Source: Neckera pumila
Lineage: Eukaryota > Streptophyta > Bryopsida > Hypnales > Neckeraceae
Direction of reading: 5' to 3'
Assembly: GCA_963969595.1 (NCBI GenBank)
Contig: OZ018408.1
Location: 10,165,823 to 10,229,822 of the forward strand
Length of the DNA stretch: 64,000 nucleotides
Part shown: positions 22,402-33,648 of the stretch, piece by piece
Layout: every line of letters starts with the position of its first letter
How positions within the stretch are numbered: the first letter of the stretch is position 1
Notes under the pieces: generated by a model
Told to the model about the DNA's origin: nothing
Seen by the model: only the letters and a program-made list of their open reading frames with translations
Database searches by the model: none
Translations under genes and position numbers: made by a program

Positions 22402-23480
22402 ATGGGCTCACACTCCTATGCTCACATAATAACAATCCTTTGTCACACCGTACTCACTGTAGTTGGGTCTCATCATCACACAACTAAAGGGCACAACAAC
22501 AATGTAATTTTTATGAAATCAAGAGGCCCAAGAATGAAATTGGATTATTAACACTGCTCAAGACTTAAAATGATGGTATTCAATCTTCATCACAGGTTGA
22601 GGTCATACTAATTCTAGTACAAGTAATTTTGCCAATAAAAATATCTCAAAAGTGAGACTTCTACATTAGCTTTGGATAAATTTTTTGCCTTTGGCTTAAT
22701 TGTTGTAGTCTTTGCCCATGTAAATCAATATTTCAAACTTCCATACATCACCTAACTTACAATAGAACATTCAAAAGTGTAATGGTTAAGAACATTCGCA
22801 CCAAAGTAGAATGAGGATACAATGGAAGGCCATTCTAGATGAAAAGTGCTCCGGCTCCTTCAAATATTTTCTATGCCCTTTTCCGAGCCCTCTATTGTAT
22901 TGTGTCAACCAAAGCCAATATTAGTCACCTTTATCCTACATTGACTTGTGATTTGTCAGTTCACTACTTATAAGACACATTTGACATGTCAAGGTTGGAC
23001 ACAAGAATTTGGAGGTTTCTTCAAATATAAATATAAATTATAGTTTGTCAACTTTAGCTTTCAGTAGTGCAGATACGCTAAGCTTGCCTCATGATTTCCA
23101 CTTTAATGTTCTCTATTCTTTGCAACCATCACCACATTGTTATATATTGTCATGTATCGTACATAGTAATTCAACAAGAAAATCATCATATATGTAACAA
23201 AACAAATCTTGTAAACGTGTTCTTAGAGAGTTCAGTGTACCAACAAATTCCCTAAATTCTTTGATGCTACGATGCACAGATCGTAAATATTGACCATCTA
23301 GGTTGCCTTTTTGCTTGACTTTCATAGTCATAGTCTCTTCAGTTCGAAGACCCTCCCCGAAGATGCCCTTTGCAAGACTTGCATCATCTGCAAAATAAAA
23401 ATAAAAATGTATCAGTGCCTTGGTCAACCTTGACATACAAACTGCGTCGCTTCAACCAAAAATGAATCCCGCGGTCAACC
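22402..23480. other. AT-rich intergenic sequence
   Basis: Nothing firm. A minus-strand open stretch at 23140-23390, preceded by a plausible acceptor (TTTATTTTGCAG), could be a stray exon, but no family is recognised. Confidence 0.3.
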
Positions 23481-24460
23481 TTCAACACACAACGACGCTG
23501 CAGAGACTGGATCCTAAGGCTGCTTGGAAAGTTGACTGCTGGACTCCAAAAGGTTGCGTTTCAATTGACAAACTTTCGTAATGGAATGGGAATCTGTGAC
23601 GAGTCCCGTGAAATTTATGGTCAACCAAAGGCGAAAGGAAGCGCTGGTTTGTATGGAGAATTGGGTACTGCCACGCGCTAATTGCCCCAGCACGGGTTCC
23701 GGTCAGCACTGGTCTTCGCCTTGACCCGACCCGTCCAAACCCGCCCCAAGCCGGAGCCTTCTTCCCCAAAAGCTCCACTCAGCGACTTTCATGTGCAATA
23801 ATAATCTCAGCTGCTCCGGCTCCGCAAACAATTGCTTCCTCTCATGCGCATTTCGCACCTCCTTTCGTATCGTCGTCTTGCGTTCTCGTGGCGTCATCTC
23901 GCTGGCTTTCAAACGAGGTGAGCGCCGTTTGATTTGGTGATTTTTGGGTGAAGGTTTCAGGACAGGGGCGCAGGTTGGAAGTGGCGCTACGGTACGGTGT
24001 TGAGGTTATTAGCCAGGCCGTCGCGTGGATTATTACAGATGCGTCCATGGGGAGATCTGTTTTGGGTTTGTCAGAAGTTTTTAGTTTTCGGCTGAAAGGG
24101 GGGATGCAGCGGAGAAGTTCGGTTCGTGACGCGTAGTTTGGAAGGAGACGCAGAAAGTTGTGGTTTTGGATTTGGGGTTGCTTTGAAATCGCCTTGAGCT
24201 GCATTTGGAGTAGCGGTGGAAAGATTTGTGGCGCTGTGCAATGCGAGTGACGTTTTTTTCGTTTTGACATTATTACTTGCGGTGGAGGTTGAAATGTCTA
24301 GTTGTCAAGGTTGAACTGAGGTGTGTTTTGCGTGGTTGGTTGGATTGTAGATCTGGTGTAAGGTTTCTGGAATTTTAAAGCGGGGATAAGATTGTTTACT
24401 GGTGGAGGAGCTCAAGCGCATTGGTTTCGGATAACAGGAGGGTTTGACGCGTTGTGCGCC
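23481..24460 (+). promoter_or_regulatory. GC-richer upstream region of ACLB
   Basis: Composition rises above that of the flanking AT-rich DNA from about 23480, as expected of a promoter and 5' leader. The coding start is ATG 24461; no in-frame upstream coding is needed because the N-terminus [11 protein letters not shown] matches plant ACLB proteins as remembered. The transcription start cannot be placed by eye. Confidence 0.4.
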
Positions 24461-27400
24461 ATGGCGACGGGACAGTTGTTCTCGCGCACTACGCAGGCCC
24501 TGTTCTATAACTATAAGCAGAGTCCAGTGCAGCGCATGCTCGATTTCGACTTCTTGTGTGGTATGTTCTCTATGCTACGTTTCAAGGTCTTTATCATTTA
24601 TTGTCCTGTTCGGTTGCCTTGGTTTGTGTCTCCATGTTAAGGTATGAATGTAAACACGCTTGAATTCCAGCCATGTCCAACAAGCCGCGGAATTATTCGG
24701 ATTCATGCTTTAGAGAATCCGCACCGGCTTTGCGTTTGGAGCTGATATTTATGTGCGCAAACGAGCATGCGGTTGTCAAAGCAGAGCCAGAATCATTTGA
24801 CTCTGGCAGAGTATGGAGTCTTGAACAATTTTTCCCCTCCTGTTGTGGCTCTGAATCGGTAGCGCTCCGATTGTCACCACCACTTCCAAAGCGTCATGTA
24901 TACTAAGTCAGCAACAAAAGTCAATTTTCCCGATGAATTCCTGTTGAAATGTTAATTTTCTATCATCAATGTAGTGATCTCTATCATCAATGTAGTGATC
25001 TCTATCATCAATGTAGTGATCTGATGCAATCACTGCATAAATCCTGGCTTCCTGCACAGGAACACTACTTTTGCGTAACTTATACTCAGTTTCCTCGACT
25101 GTGACGCTGGGTCACAGCACCTGCACAGCGCCTGCATTTTCTTTCCCCACTATTGAATTACGGAGTACATGATATCAGTAGGAAATATGAGAATTGTAAA
25201 TGATGATGAGCAATCTGAACAAATTATCTTAGTATCTCTGCATCTCTGGAGAATTGAGAATTGCTTCTGAGGCCTTTAGGATATTTCTTGATGCACAGGA
25301 AGGGAGACCCCATCTGTGGCTGGTGTGATCAACCCAGGATCTGATGGTTTCCAGAAGCTCTTCTTTGGACAAGAGGAGATCGCCGTACCTGTACATGGCA
25401 GGTGAGTTCAAGCAGCATACCATAGCCCTGTTCTGCCCTAATTCAGCTTTAGCTTCTCTTGGATGTTGTAATCAAGCTTTCTCCTACTCGATAATTTAGT
25501 CGAATCAAAACTCTCTGGTTGAATAACCTCTGAGTTTGACTTATTTGTGTCATTTTGGGCAAGTCAGAAATAGTACTGAAACGAAGCACAGACTCTGACG
25601 TGTTCATTATTTTTACTGCCAACAGCATTTCTTCTGCCTGCAAGTTGCATCCAACAGCAGATGTTTTCGTCAACTTCGCATCATTTCGCAGGTATGCTTG
25701 TGCGTTAGTAGATACAAATGCTCCATTTGGTGTTGGTGTATTGTGTTCCAGGAATTTTTGAGTTGGAAGTAAGAACGTGTGACACATGTTCATTGTCTGC
25801 CTATTCCAGTTTGCCCTCAATTTAAGAGCCAAGTGTTACGAACCCATGTGTGTTCACATGCTATACGTCAGGGTGCATTCATATTCGTAGGAAGAATGGA
25901 ATCTTTGGAGCGTAATTAACTGAATTAATTATATGTGCAGTGCCTATGCATCATCTATGGAAGCTCTTAAGCAGCCAACAATCAGGGTGATTGCAATTAT
26001 TGCGGAAGGAGTTCCTGAAGCAGACGCTAAGAGACTTATAGCTTTTGCTCGTGCCAACAATAAGGTACACAGACCCCGCACATTTTAGTTCGAGATAGAA
26101 ATAGGGTACTCGATGTAGAGTGTGGAGTTGAGAATGGGAGACAGAAACCACTGGACCGTGTGGGCAAATATTTATCGTGGAACCGAATTTATAGTAGGTT
26201 GCGAACCTTCTGCGCGTTATGTGTTCATTGAGTGTCAACTCAATTAATTTTGTCAGTTGTAGGCTCTTTTGAAAAATCTGGTCGGATTGCAGTGGTGGGT
26301 CTGGAGAAGTACGGAATTTTTAGTGACTGGGCGGTGAACTCTGTGCATGGAATGCAAGATTGTATTCATATTGTGAATCGCCCTTGATGTGAATACAGGA
26401 AGCAATATTCTTCCAATTGGAATTTTCTCATTTAATTCATGGCATGAAGAGAACCCAGTAGGATTTTAAGTTCTAGAAAGGTGTCGCGGGTGCTTAATCT
26501 GTATAACTTCATCTCCACCTGTAAGAAAATTGGAGTTCCTGTGGCAAGTGATTACTGCTCTCTGTACTGGTGAATATTTTATCAGTGCATTGCTCTCATC
26601 ACGTTCATGTTGTGATAGGTCGTCATTGGTCCTGCCACAGTTGGAGGTATCCAGGCTGGTGCATTCAAAATTGGTGATACCGCAGGCACATTGGACAACA
26701 TCATTCACTGCAAGCTTTACAGACCTGGATCGGTTGGATTTGTGTCAAAATCTGTAAGCATAATTCCCTTAAAAGGATTTTTTGACTCGGCTTTCTGATT
26801 TGTGGATATCAACAAATGGCTAGCAATATTACCCGTTTTCGTCGCTGGGAAAACCTACAGGATATCTGTGTGCGGCGGCCTCTAATTTCACTTTTGTTCG
26901 TGGACAGGGGGGTATGTCAAACGAGATGTACAATGTTCTAGCTCGCGTTACAGACGGACTCTATGAAGGCATTGCTATCGGTGGAGATGTCTACCCTGGG
27001 TCCACACTTTCAGACCATGTGTTGCGCTTCAATAACATTCCACAGGTGACTTTCACAAAATGATGAAAACCAACTTTCTGTCGTTTCTTGTTTCTGTAAC
27101 CCAGGGTGCTTTGTAGGTCTTTATTGACTGGTATCTGCAATCATGTGTTTTCGTGTCTTCGCAGATCAAAATGATTGTGGTTCTGGGAGAGCTGGGAGGG
27201 AGAGACGAGTACTCTCTGGTTGACGCTCTGAAGCAGGGAAAAGTAGGCAAGCCAGTAGTGGCGTGGGTTAGTGGCACATGTGCTACTCTTTTCAAGTCGG
27301 AGGTTCAATTTGGCCATGCTGTAAGTTCTTTCTCACATTTTTCGCTCACCAATCAGCAGATCTATTGTGAAAGTGAGGAATTACTCTTGGAGCTGTACTT

Positions 27401-29700
27401 AATGTGTGCGGGATACTGAATTTCCTACGACGTAATTACAGGGTGCGAAGAGTGGTGGTGACGACGAGTCTGCTCAAACGAAGAACAAGTCTCTGGCTGA
27501 TGCTGGTGCGATTGTACCCACTTCTTTTGAAGGTTTGGAAGCCACCATCAAAGCTACTTACGAATCACTGGTATTCACCCAGAACGCGGTCAACAGATAT
27601 CTTCTGTCATTCAGGAATTTGATTTTATGGTGAAGTTGAAGTTCTTGAGAATGAGCTAGCTTTATTGACTGGGTAGTTGGATTCTTGGTCAGGTTGAGAA
27701 GAAGGTCATTACTCCAGTTAAGGATTTTGTTCCACCCACGGTACCAGAGGACCTCAACGCAGCCATTAAAAGTGGAAAAGTACGGGCGCCCACACACATC
27801 GTGTCGACCATCTGTGATGATAGAGGTACCTGAAAGCTGAAACTCTGTTATGCTTTGAGAACTACGGGAATTTTGTTATTGACGATTTTATGCTGTTCTT
27901 TGACGCTCAAACCTCTACTTGCGATTAATCCCGTTTTCAAAACCCCTTGCACCTCCATATTTTCTCTATGCCGTTCTCATTATGTTATTGATTGTTATTT
28001 TCTTGTAAGTTGGTAAGTTTGTAACAGGGTACTAAGTTTGTAACTTCCTTCTGTACCGCAGGTGAAGAGCCAACGTATGCAGGCGTGCCAATGTCCACAA
28101 TCATTGAGAAGGATTATGGAGTTGGTGATGTCATTTCACTTCTATGGTTCAAGCGCAGTTTGCCGCGATACTGCACTAAGTTCATCGAGGTGCTTACACT
28201 CATTGTCTTATCATTTGACATGTTGTTGATTCTACCTCACTAGGATACGTTGATCTCCTGTAACAAATTAAGTACCGTGTTATCCGGTCCTCTTGTACTG
28301 AGAAAAGAAACATCATGACTTCACGAGTGTGAGAAGCCGTTTCTCCAGTAAAACTGGCATCGAACACATTTTCATCGGAACTTATAGCAGTTTGACCATG
28401 TGCATTTCTAGTTTCTGCCCAGTCACCGAGTGAATTTAATATAGTTTTGGGGACGTGGCCGTATTTGCAGATGTGCATCATGCTCTGTGCGGACCATGGT
28501 CCAGCTGTGTCTGGAGCCCACAACACTATTGTTACTGCTCGTGCAGGGAAGGACTTGGTATCCAGTCTTGTATCTGGTATGTACCTCTGTTCTATGGACT
28601 TCTGAGTTCTTGAAGTTGCGGTGAAGGCTCGAAATGTTCTATTCGGACTTTATTGCAACGTGCCAAGTGGTCACTAACTACCGTACCCGGCTATCGGGGT
28701 TGGAAAAATATAATTATAAAAAAAGATGCCTTAATTTCAAAATATTTTTTTTGTATGGAGAACACGGATTTTGAAGGAGTATTCCTATTTAGCATATACA
28801 GAATTTGATTTCCCAACTTGCATTAGATATTTGGCATGAATCCTGATAGCCGGGTACGGTATTTTCCTTTTCAATGAAAATTAGGTTTGCTCACCATTGG
28901 CCCCCGTTTCGGTGGAGCTATCGATGATGCTGCCCGCTACTTCAAGGATGCCCATGACCGGGGCTTATCACCTTATGAATTTGTGGAAAGCATGAAGAAG
29001 AAGGGTATTCGAGTTCCTGGAATTGGCCATAGGTATGGCAACTGCTCAGATAACTGTTTTCTTCGATTTACCTTATTCTCTATCTCCTGCTTGTTTATCT
29101 GGTTCCAATGATTGTGCTCTGCAGTCATGCCCCTTGTGTGTTCACTTGCTAGTCGATTCAATCCAATTGAAGGGTTTGAAACTCCTATGCATCACTTCTA
29201 CTAAGCAAACAGTCGTGGTGTTCCCCATGCAGGATTAAGAGCCGTGATAACAGGGACAAGAGGGTGGAGCTCTTGCAGAAGTATGCGCGTACACAATTCC
29301 CTAACGTGAAGTACATGGAATATGCTGTGACCGTGGAGACTTACACATTGACCAAGGCCAACAACCTTGTGCTAAATGTTGATGGGTGCATTGGGTCCCT
29401 CTTCCTGGATCTCTTGTCAAGTTGCGCAATGTTCACCCCGCAAGAAATCGATGATATCATTCAGATCGGTTATCTGAATGGACTTTTTGTCCTGGCAAGG
29501 AGCATTGGTCTTATTGGGTACGTATTGGTTGGCATATGGCTTTTTGATCGAGCTCCTTCAATTTGTATTCTATTCGATCTCCAAATTGGAGTTCTAATAC
29601 TTGCACTCGTTTCTGCAGACACACATTCGACCAGAAGCGTCTGAAGCAGCCGCTGTACCGCCACCCATGGGAGGATATTCTGTACACAAAGTACTCATAG
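24461..29700 (+). CDS. ACLB: ATP-citrate synthase (ATP-citrate lyase) beta subunit, ACLB
   Basis: Catalytic beta subunit of cytosolic ATP-citrate lyase, which with ACLA makes acetyl-CoA and oxaloacetate from citrate, CoA and ATP for waxes, elongated fatty acids, isoprenoids and flavonoids. Fourteen exons: 24461-24560, 25299-25401, 25626-25691, 25941-26064, 26619-26753, 26908-27045, 27165-27320, 27442-27570, 27693-27825, 28062-28189, 28471-28576, 28885-29032, 29233-29517, 29619-29700. All introns are GT-AG; the sum is 1833 nt, 610 aa, close to the usual 608. The N-terminal CoA-ligase part contains VQFGHAGAKSGG with the phosphorylated His (about residue 273), spliced between exons 7 and 8. The C-terminal citrate-synthase-like part contains [12 protein letters not shown] and RVPGIGHR. 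The product ends LYTKYS. No stop or frameshift is seen, so it should be functional. Intron 1 has a 21-bp tandem repeat and intron 11 a miniature element. Confidence 0.97.
24959..25021. repeat. Three perfect tandem copies of a 21-bp unit in ACLB intron 1
   Basis: The unit TCTATCATCAATGTAGTGAT(C) is repeated three times without mismatch. Being perfect, it is probably recent and length-variable. Confidence 0.9.
28681..28859. mobile_element. Miniature element in ACLB intron 11
   Basis: Perfect terminal inverted repeat CCGTACCCGGCTATC at both ends, with TA flanking each side (28679-28680 and 28860-28861): Tc1/mariner-like. 179 bp, AT-rich interior. A lone relative of the end (TACCGTACCCAGCT) lies near 55668. 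Confidence 0.75.
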
Positions 29701-32172
29701 ATACATAAACAGACACGGTGCTTGTAGTGGTTATCAAGTTTCCGCAACAATTTTCTTATCTAATCACGCAGGTTTACCAGTTAGCGTTAGTGCACACAAT
29801 GAAACACCACACGCGGGTGTACATTGCAATTCGTCTATTCTTTCAGGGCTTCAATAAGTCAGCCCCAACAAAGTCCACCCTTGAGTCGAAATACTTCAGG
29901 TTTTCCTAGGCTGGTTCTTTTGTATCACCAGCTATTATTTATTTGCTTCGCATTTCTCGGTGGTCCAAGGACCACCAAAAGATTGAATTGTACTGAAACA
30001 TGGCTCGCCATTTGTAGTCATATCCTTAAATCGTTCATAAAGCAGCAGCCTAGTTTTGAAGCATGATCTATACATTCCCAAGATTCGTTTTACCAGTGCA
30101 AGCTGTTCTAAATTATCAGAGTAATGGGACGTTCTCTCGCTGGGTCTTCTGTAAAAGTGCAGACTTTACATAAAACTCTGTAAGGTTTTCCACAACTGCC
30201 GCTGACATGGTGGCTAAGTTCGGTGGAGGAGCGCCTTGGTCTGGTGTTTACAGACGCTTTCAATTGTCGACTCTCTTGTGAGGTGCGATTCTCTTGGTGT
30301 TACTCTTTCATGAGAGTTTAGTTCTAAATTTCAGGTTTCTACTACTTGCTTCTGCTAGTGACAATGGATGCAGGCACTCACCAACAACCGAGACCCTAGT
30401 TTGCAAACAAAGTCATCAGAAAAGCTTGTGTTTTTCTTCTGATTGAAAGTGAAGAGACCGCTGCACCTTGAAATGTGCTCAGAATATCTTTGTTTATTGC
30501 AAAAACTTGGACTTGGAGAGGTTGTTTAGCTGTGTCAAGCTGTGTCAATTGAGGGTTGTTGAAACTTGGTCTTCCAGCTCGTTCATACGGGAAGTTTAAA
30601 ACCGGTTTTATGAAGTGTCACCAATTGGGAACTTAGAACAAAACTATTGAGAAATCTATTGTTTTGGAAGATTTGGTGTGAACAAATCTATGATTTTTAT
30701 TTCTAACTTAAAACTGCTAACATCATGAAAGTAAAGTGTTCTTAAACCCAATCCTCTCAACTTCCCTGACATGTAGGATTGGTAGATATAGTTGGGTGAC
30801 ATGTTTTCAGTGGTTGGAACCCTCCCATAAAATTTCAGTCCTTGAACTCATTTTAAAGTTGGTTCAGCATGTAGTGGGAATGTCTCATATGCAAGGATTT
30901 GGTTATGCGATTATAGTGTACTGCATTGTAACATCAAGCGTTCAACCACCGTACATTGGGGTCAGATTCATTAGGCCCCATCAGCGATCTCAGAACGGGT
31001 TCAAGGTTTTTAGCCAAATGTTCATTTTTGGAAGATTTTTTTTTAATTTACATTGAGTACATGAAAAAATTAAGTAGAACATGAGTGAAATTTAGCCAGT
31101 TTTGGGATCGCTAGGCCCATACAAAATCATTTCTTTTTAGATTAAAGTTTTTACACTATCTTAATGTACAATTTTTGGAAGTTCATTTTACATGAATCAA
31201 TATATTTTGTGACCGCTTTAGTACAATTCAAAATATCCCATGACCATTAGTAGTACTCATAGGTAATTCTATGAGCACTACTCAATATCAGTATACATAG
31301 CTTTATTAATACTTGTGGTTTTATCAGTACTCACGACTTTGACTTCATGATTTTTTTGAGGATGAAGGATTTTTTATTAACCTTTTCTACAATGTTATAA
31401 TTTTTGAAATTTTCAATAGGTGCTATATTTAATTATATTTTGAATTACTTTTTAACGAATCTGACCCTAGTGTAGGGTATTGAAAGTTTTGGTTTCTACT
31501 TTCTAATGACAATGACTTCCGTTAGTTGTAAATATTGTTCAATTTGCTACACTATCCTTCAAAATTAGCATGCTCTTTTTTGCATAATTTAGTCATCCAC
31601 ACTTTGTGACATTGACAAAGATCAAATCCCTTGATCCACTTGCTGAACTTCTTATAGTCTAATGCAAACCCCTAAGGTTGAATAAGCACAATATAAGGGG
31701 GGTCCATTATAATATATAGTTCTTTATTCTAGAAATGACAATTTTAGAATATCTTTTGGTGAAATATAATCCTTAATCTATAGGGATTAATTGAACAAAA
31801 TAATCTATGCTAATAAATTTTCTTATTGAAATTTACATAGGGAATTTGAGTCACTTGAATATTTCAAAAAAAATCAAATAAAAAGTGCCAATAGAAACTT
31901 ATCTTTCTTTCAAAACTATTAATATTATATAGTTTGTTTTGGTGGGGCAGAAAATGAGAGAATACAATATGAAGGTAACTTATGTTTTGCCAACTTTTCA
32001 GAGCACAATACAAGCAGATAAAAACTAGTGACAATAGAAGTACCTAGTCTCGCGCATCCACTTACTAGAGAATGAGGATCAACAGGCAACATCTAACTTT
32101 GAGCAAGGAAAAATTTATACATTCGAAGCTCTAGCTCTACCAGTATCCTGAGTTTCCGATCCTATAAGTACG
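29701..32172. other. ACLB 3' region and AT-rich intergenic sequence
   Basis: The first few hundred bases after the ACLB stop are of mixed composition and likely include the 3' UTR. From about 30700 the sequence is AT-rich with no supported gene. A TAAGGTAGAGGC end, like those of the TAAGGTAGA family, begins at 32173 without a visible partner. Confidence 0.35.
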
Positions 32173-32584
32173 TAAGGTAGAGGCATCTATTCCTGTCACT
32201 TTAAGCCAATTTGTACATACCACCATTTAAAAATTGCAAGAAATGAATCTTGTGCAGAGGCAGTAGCTAAAGGTGATTGATGAAGAAAAAAATCTTGTAC
32301 TAGTGTAATAAAATGTTCCAAACAATGAGGGACTGGAGATTTGCACTTTAGATGGCGAAGGAAACTGCATCATATTCCATTGAATGGACATTATATTGGC
32401 AAGACAACAACTAATGCAAACAATTCTACATACACTAAGAGGTTGGCATATATGTGCAAATGCGGATGTGCATAACTTGCCAATATTAATATTTCCATGA
32501 ATGGGGAAGAAGCCGCCGGGGGCCAAGCACAGGCACACAAGCCCATTGAACTCGAGTACCGTATAGGAACGCCACTCCAGACAC

Positions 32585-32945
32585 TCAAGCTCCAACCCTC
32601 TTTTTCAGTCGGGGTTTAAAAATTTTCCCTTCTGCCTCGTCGTCGTCGTCTTCGTCTTCACTTGGTAGGTCGGATGCCTTGAATGCAAAGAAATTATGGT
32701 AAACCTGATCACCGCCACTGACTAGAGTTATCTACGTTATTGCTGCAAGGGAGAACTTGAGCAGTAGCATTGACAGCAGCAGCAGCAATAACTTCAGCAT
32801 GTTTGGTTTCCTTCCCAGCTGGGCAGTCTGTATCCCGCCTCTTGCGGAACATCCGTTCGCTACTCTTGCGGAACATGTGCTGGTCGCCCTGTTGTAGGCG
32901 AGAGAGAACTGAAGAAATGCCATCAGAAACAGCGTCAGTAAGCAA
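32585..32945 (-). CDS. Small hypothetical gene with acidic, Lys/Arg-tailed C-terminus (partial)
   Basis: Two minus-strand exons join in frame: one ending at 32736 (CAATAAC|GTAGAT) and a last exon at 32677-32585, across a 58-bp GT-AG intron. The product reads DAVSDGISSVLSRLQQGDQ, then two MFRK repeats (MFRKSSER, MFRKRRDTD), an Ala-rich helix, and ends ASDLPSEDEDDDDEAEGK then IFKPRLKKRVGA-stop. The upstream end is unsettled: a TGA precedes 32945 in frame, so either ATG 32876 is the start or an earlier exon joins at the acceptor TTTCTTCAG near 32910. No family is recognised. It faces away from the SERGT1-like gene and would share its promoter region. Confidence 0.4.
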
Positions 32946-33648
32946 TCACAGTGTTTTCTGGCCGGAGGGTTAGCGAGTTGTAAGTTAGTGCTTTGATTGG
33001 ATTAATTATTGCACGAGTGTAATCACAACAGAGCAAGTTTATTGCAATGTCACATTGCTACGCCCTTCCTTTTGAAGCATGGCCATGGCGTGTAATTGAT
33101 GTCTGGGCGAGATAGAGGAGGCTTTCTTTTGGAGCATTGCGCTCTCTGATGGCGTGTCATTTCTTCGTCACAATTTGGATCGAGCTTCTTATGGCTGCAG
33201 CTCTCACTGGGACTGAGTTACGACCATTTTTATGCTGATTCTCTGTGTCATTTTGGGGTCCGAGGTGAAAAGGGTAATCAATTGATTATATGTAAGTAAG
33301 AGTCGCTGTCCTGTCAACTGCACCTGTCACCTGGATTGACTTGAAAACTTGCACACGTGGTAGTAGGGAAACGTGAAGCTGGAGAGGGAGTGGTTGGGTT
33401 TTGCAAGAGCGTCTCATTTTCTTATGGTTCTATAAGCAGATTGAACGGGCGTATTTGAAGAGTTACAGGGTTAGCATGTTCACGGTAGCCCACAACTGTG
33501 ATCAAGCCAATGCTAGTGGAAAGGAACTTCGGAAACCCAGCTAAATAAATGAGAAGGTTAGACGAGGAATAGGGGTTTAGAAGAATAGGAGGAATAGGGG
33601 TAGTGAGTCGAAACCCGTTGGGTGAGTCTCGATTTAGGGTCAACTCCC
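32946..33648. promoter_or_regulatory. Intergenic region between divergently arranged genes
   Basis: About 700 bp separate the small minus-strand gene from the SERGT1-like start codon. It should contain the SERGT1 promoter and, if the small gene is real, act bidirectionally. No specific motif is assigned. Confidence 0.35.

Noticed and set aside
23140..23436. Minus-strand open frame with a plausible acceptor before it
   Set aside because: The peptide looks fairly gene-like, but no family, no partner exon and no start were found.
32227..32595. Minus-strand open frame of 122 codons
   Set aside because: Cys- and Ser-rich with no domain. It overlaps the proposed last exon of the small gene in another frame.
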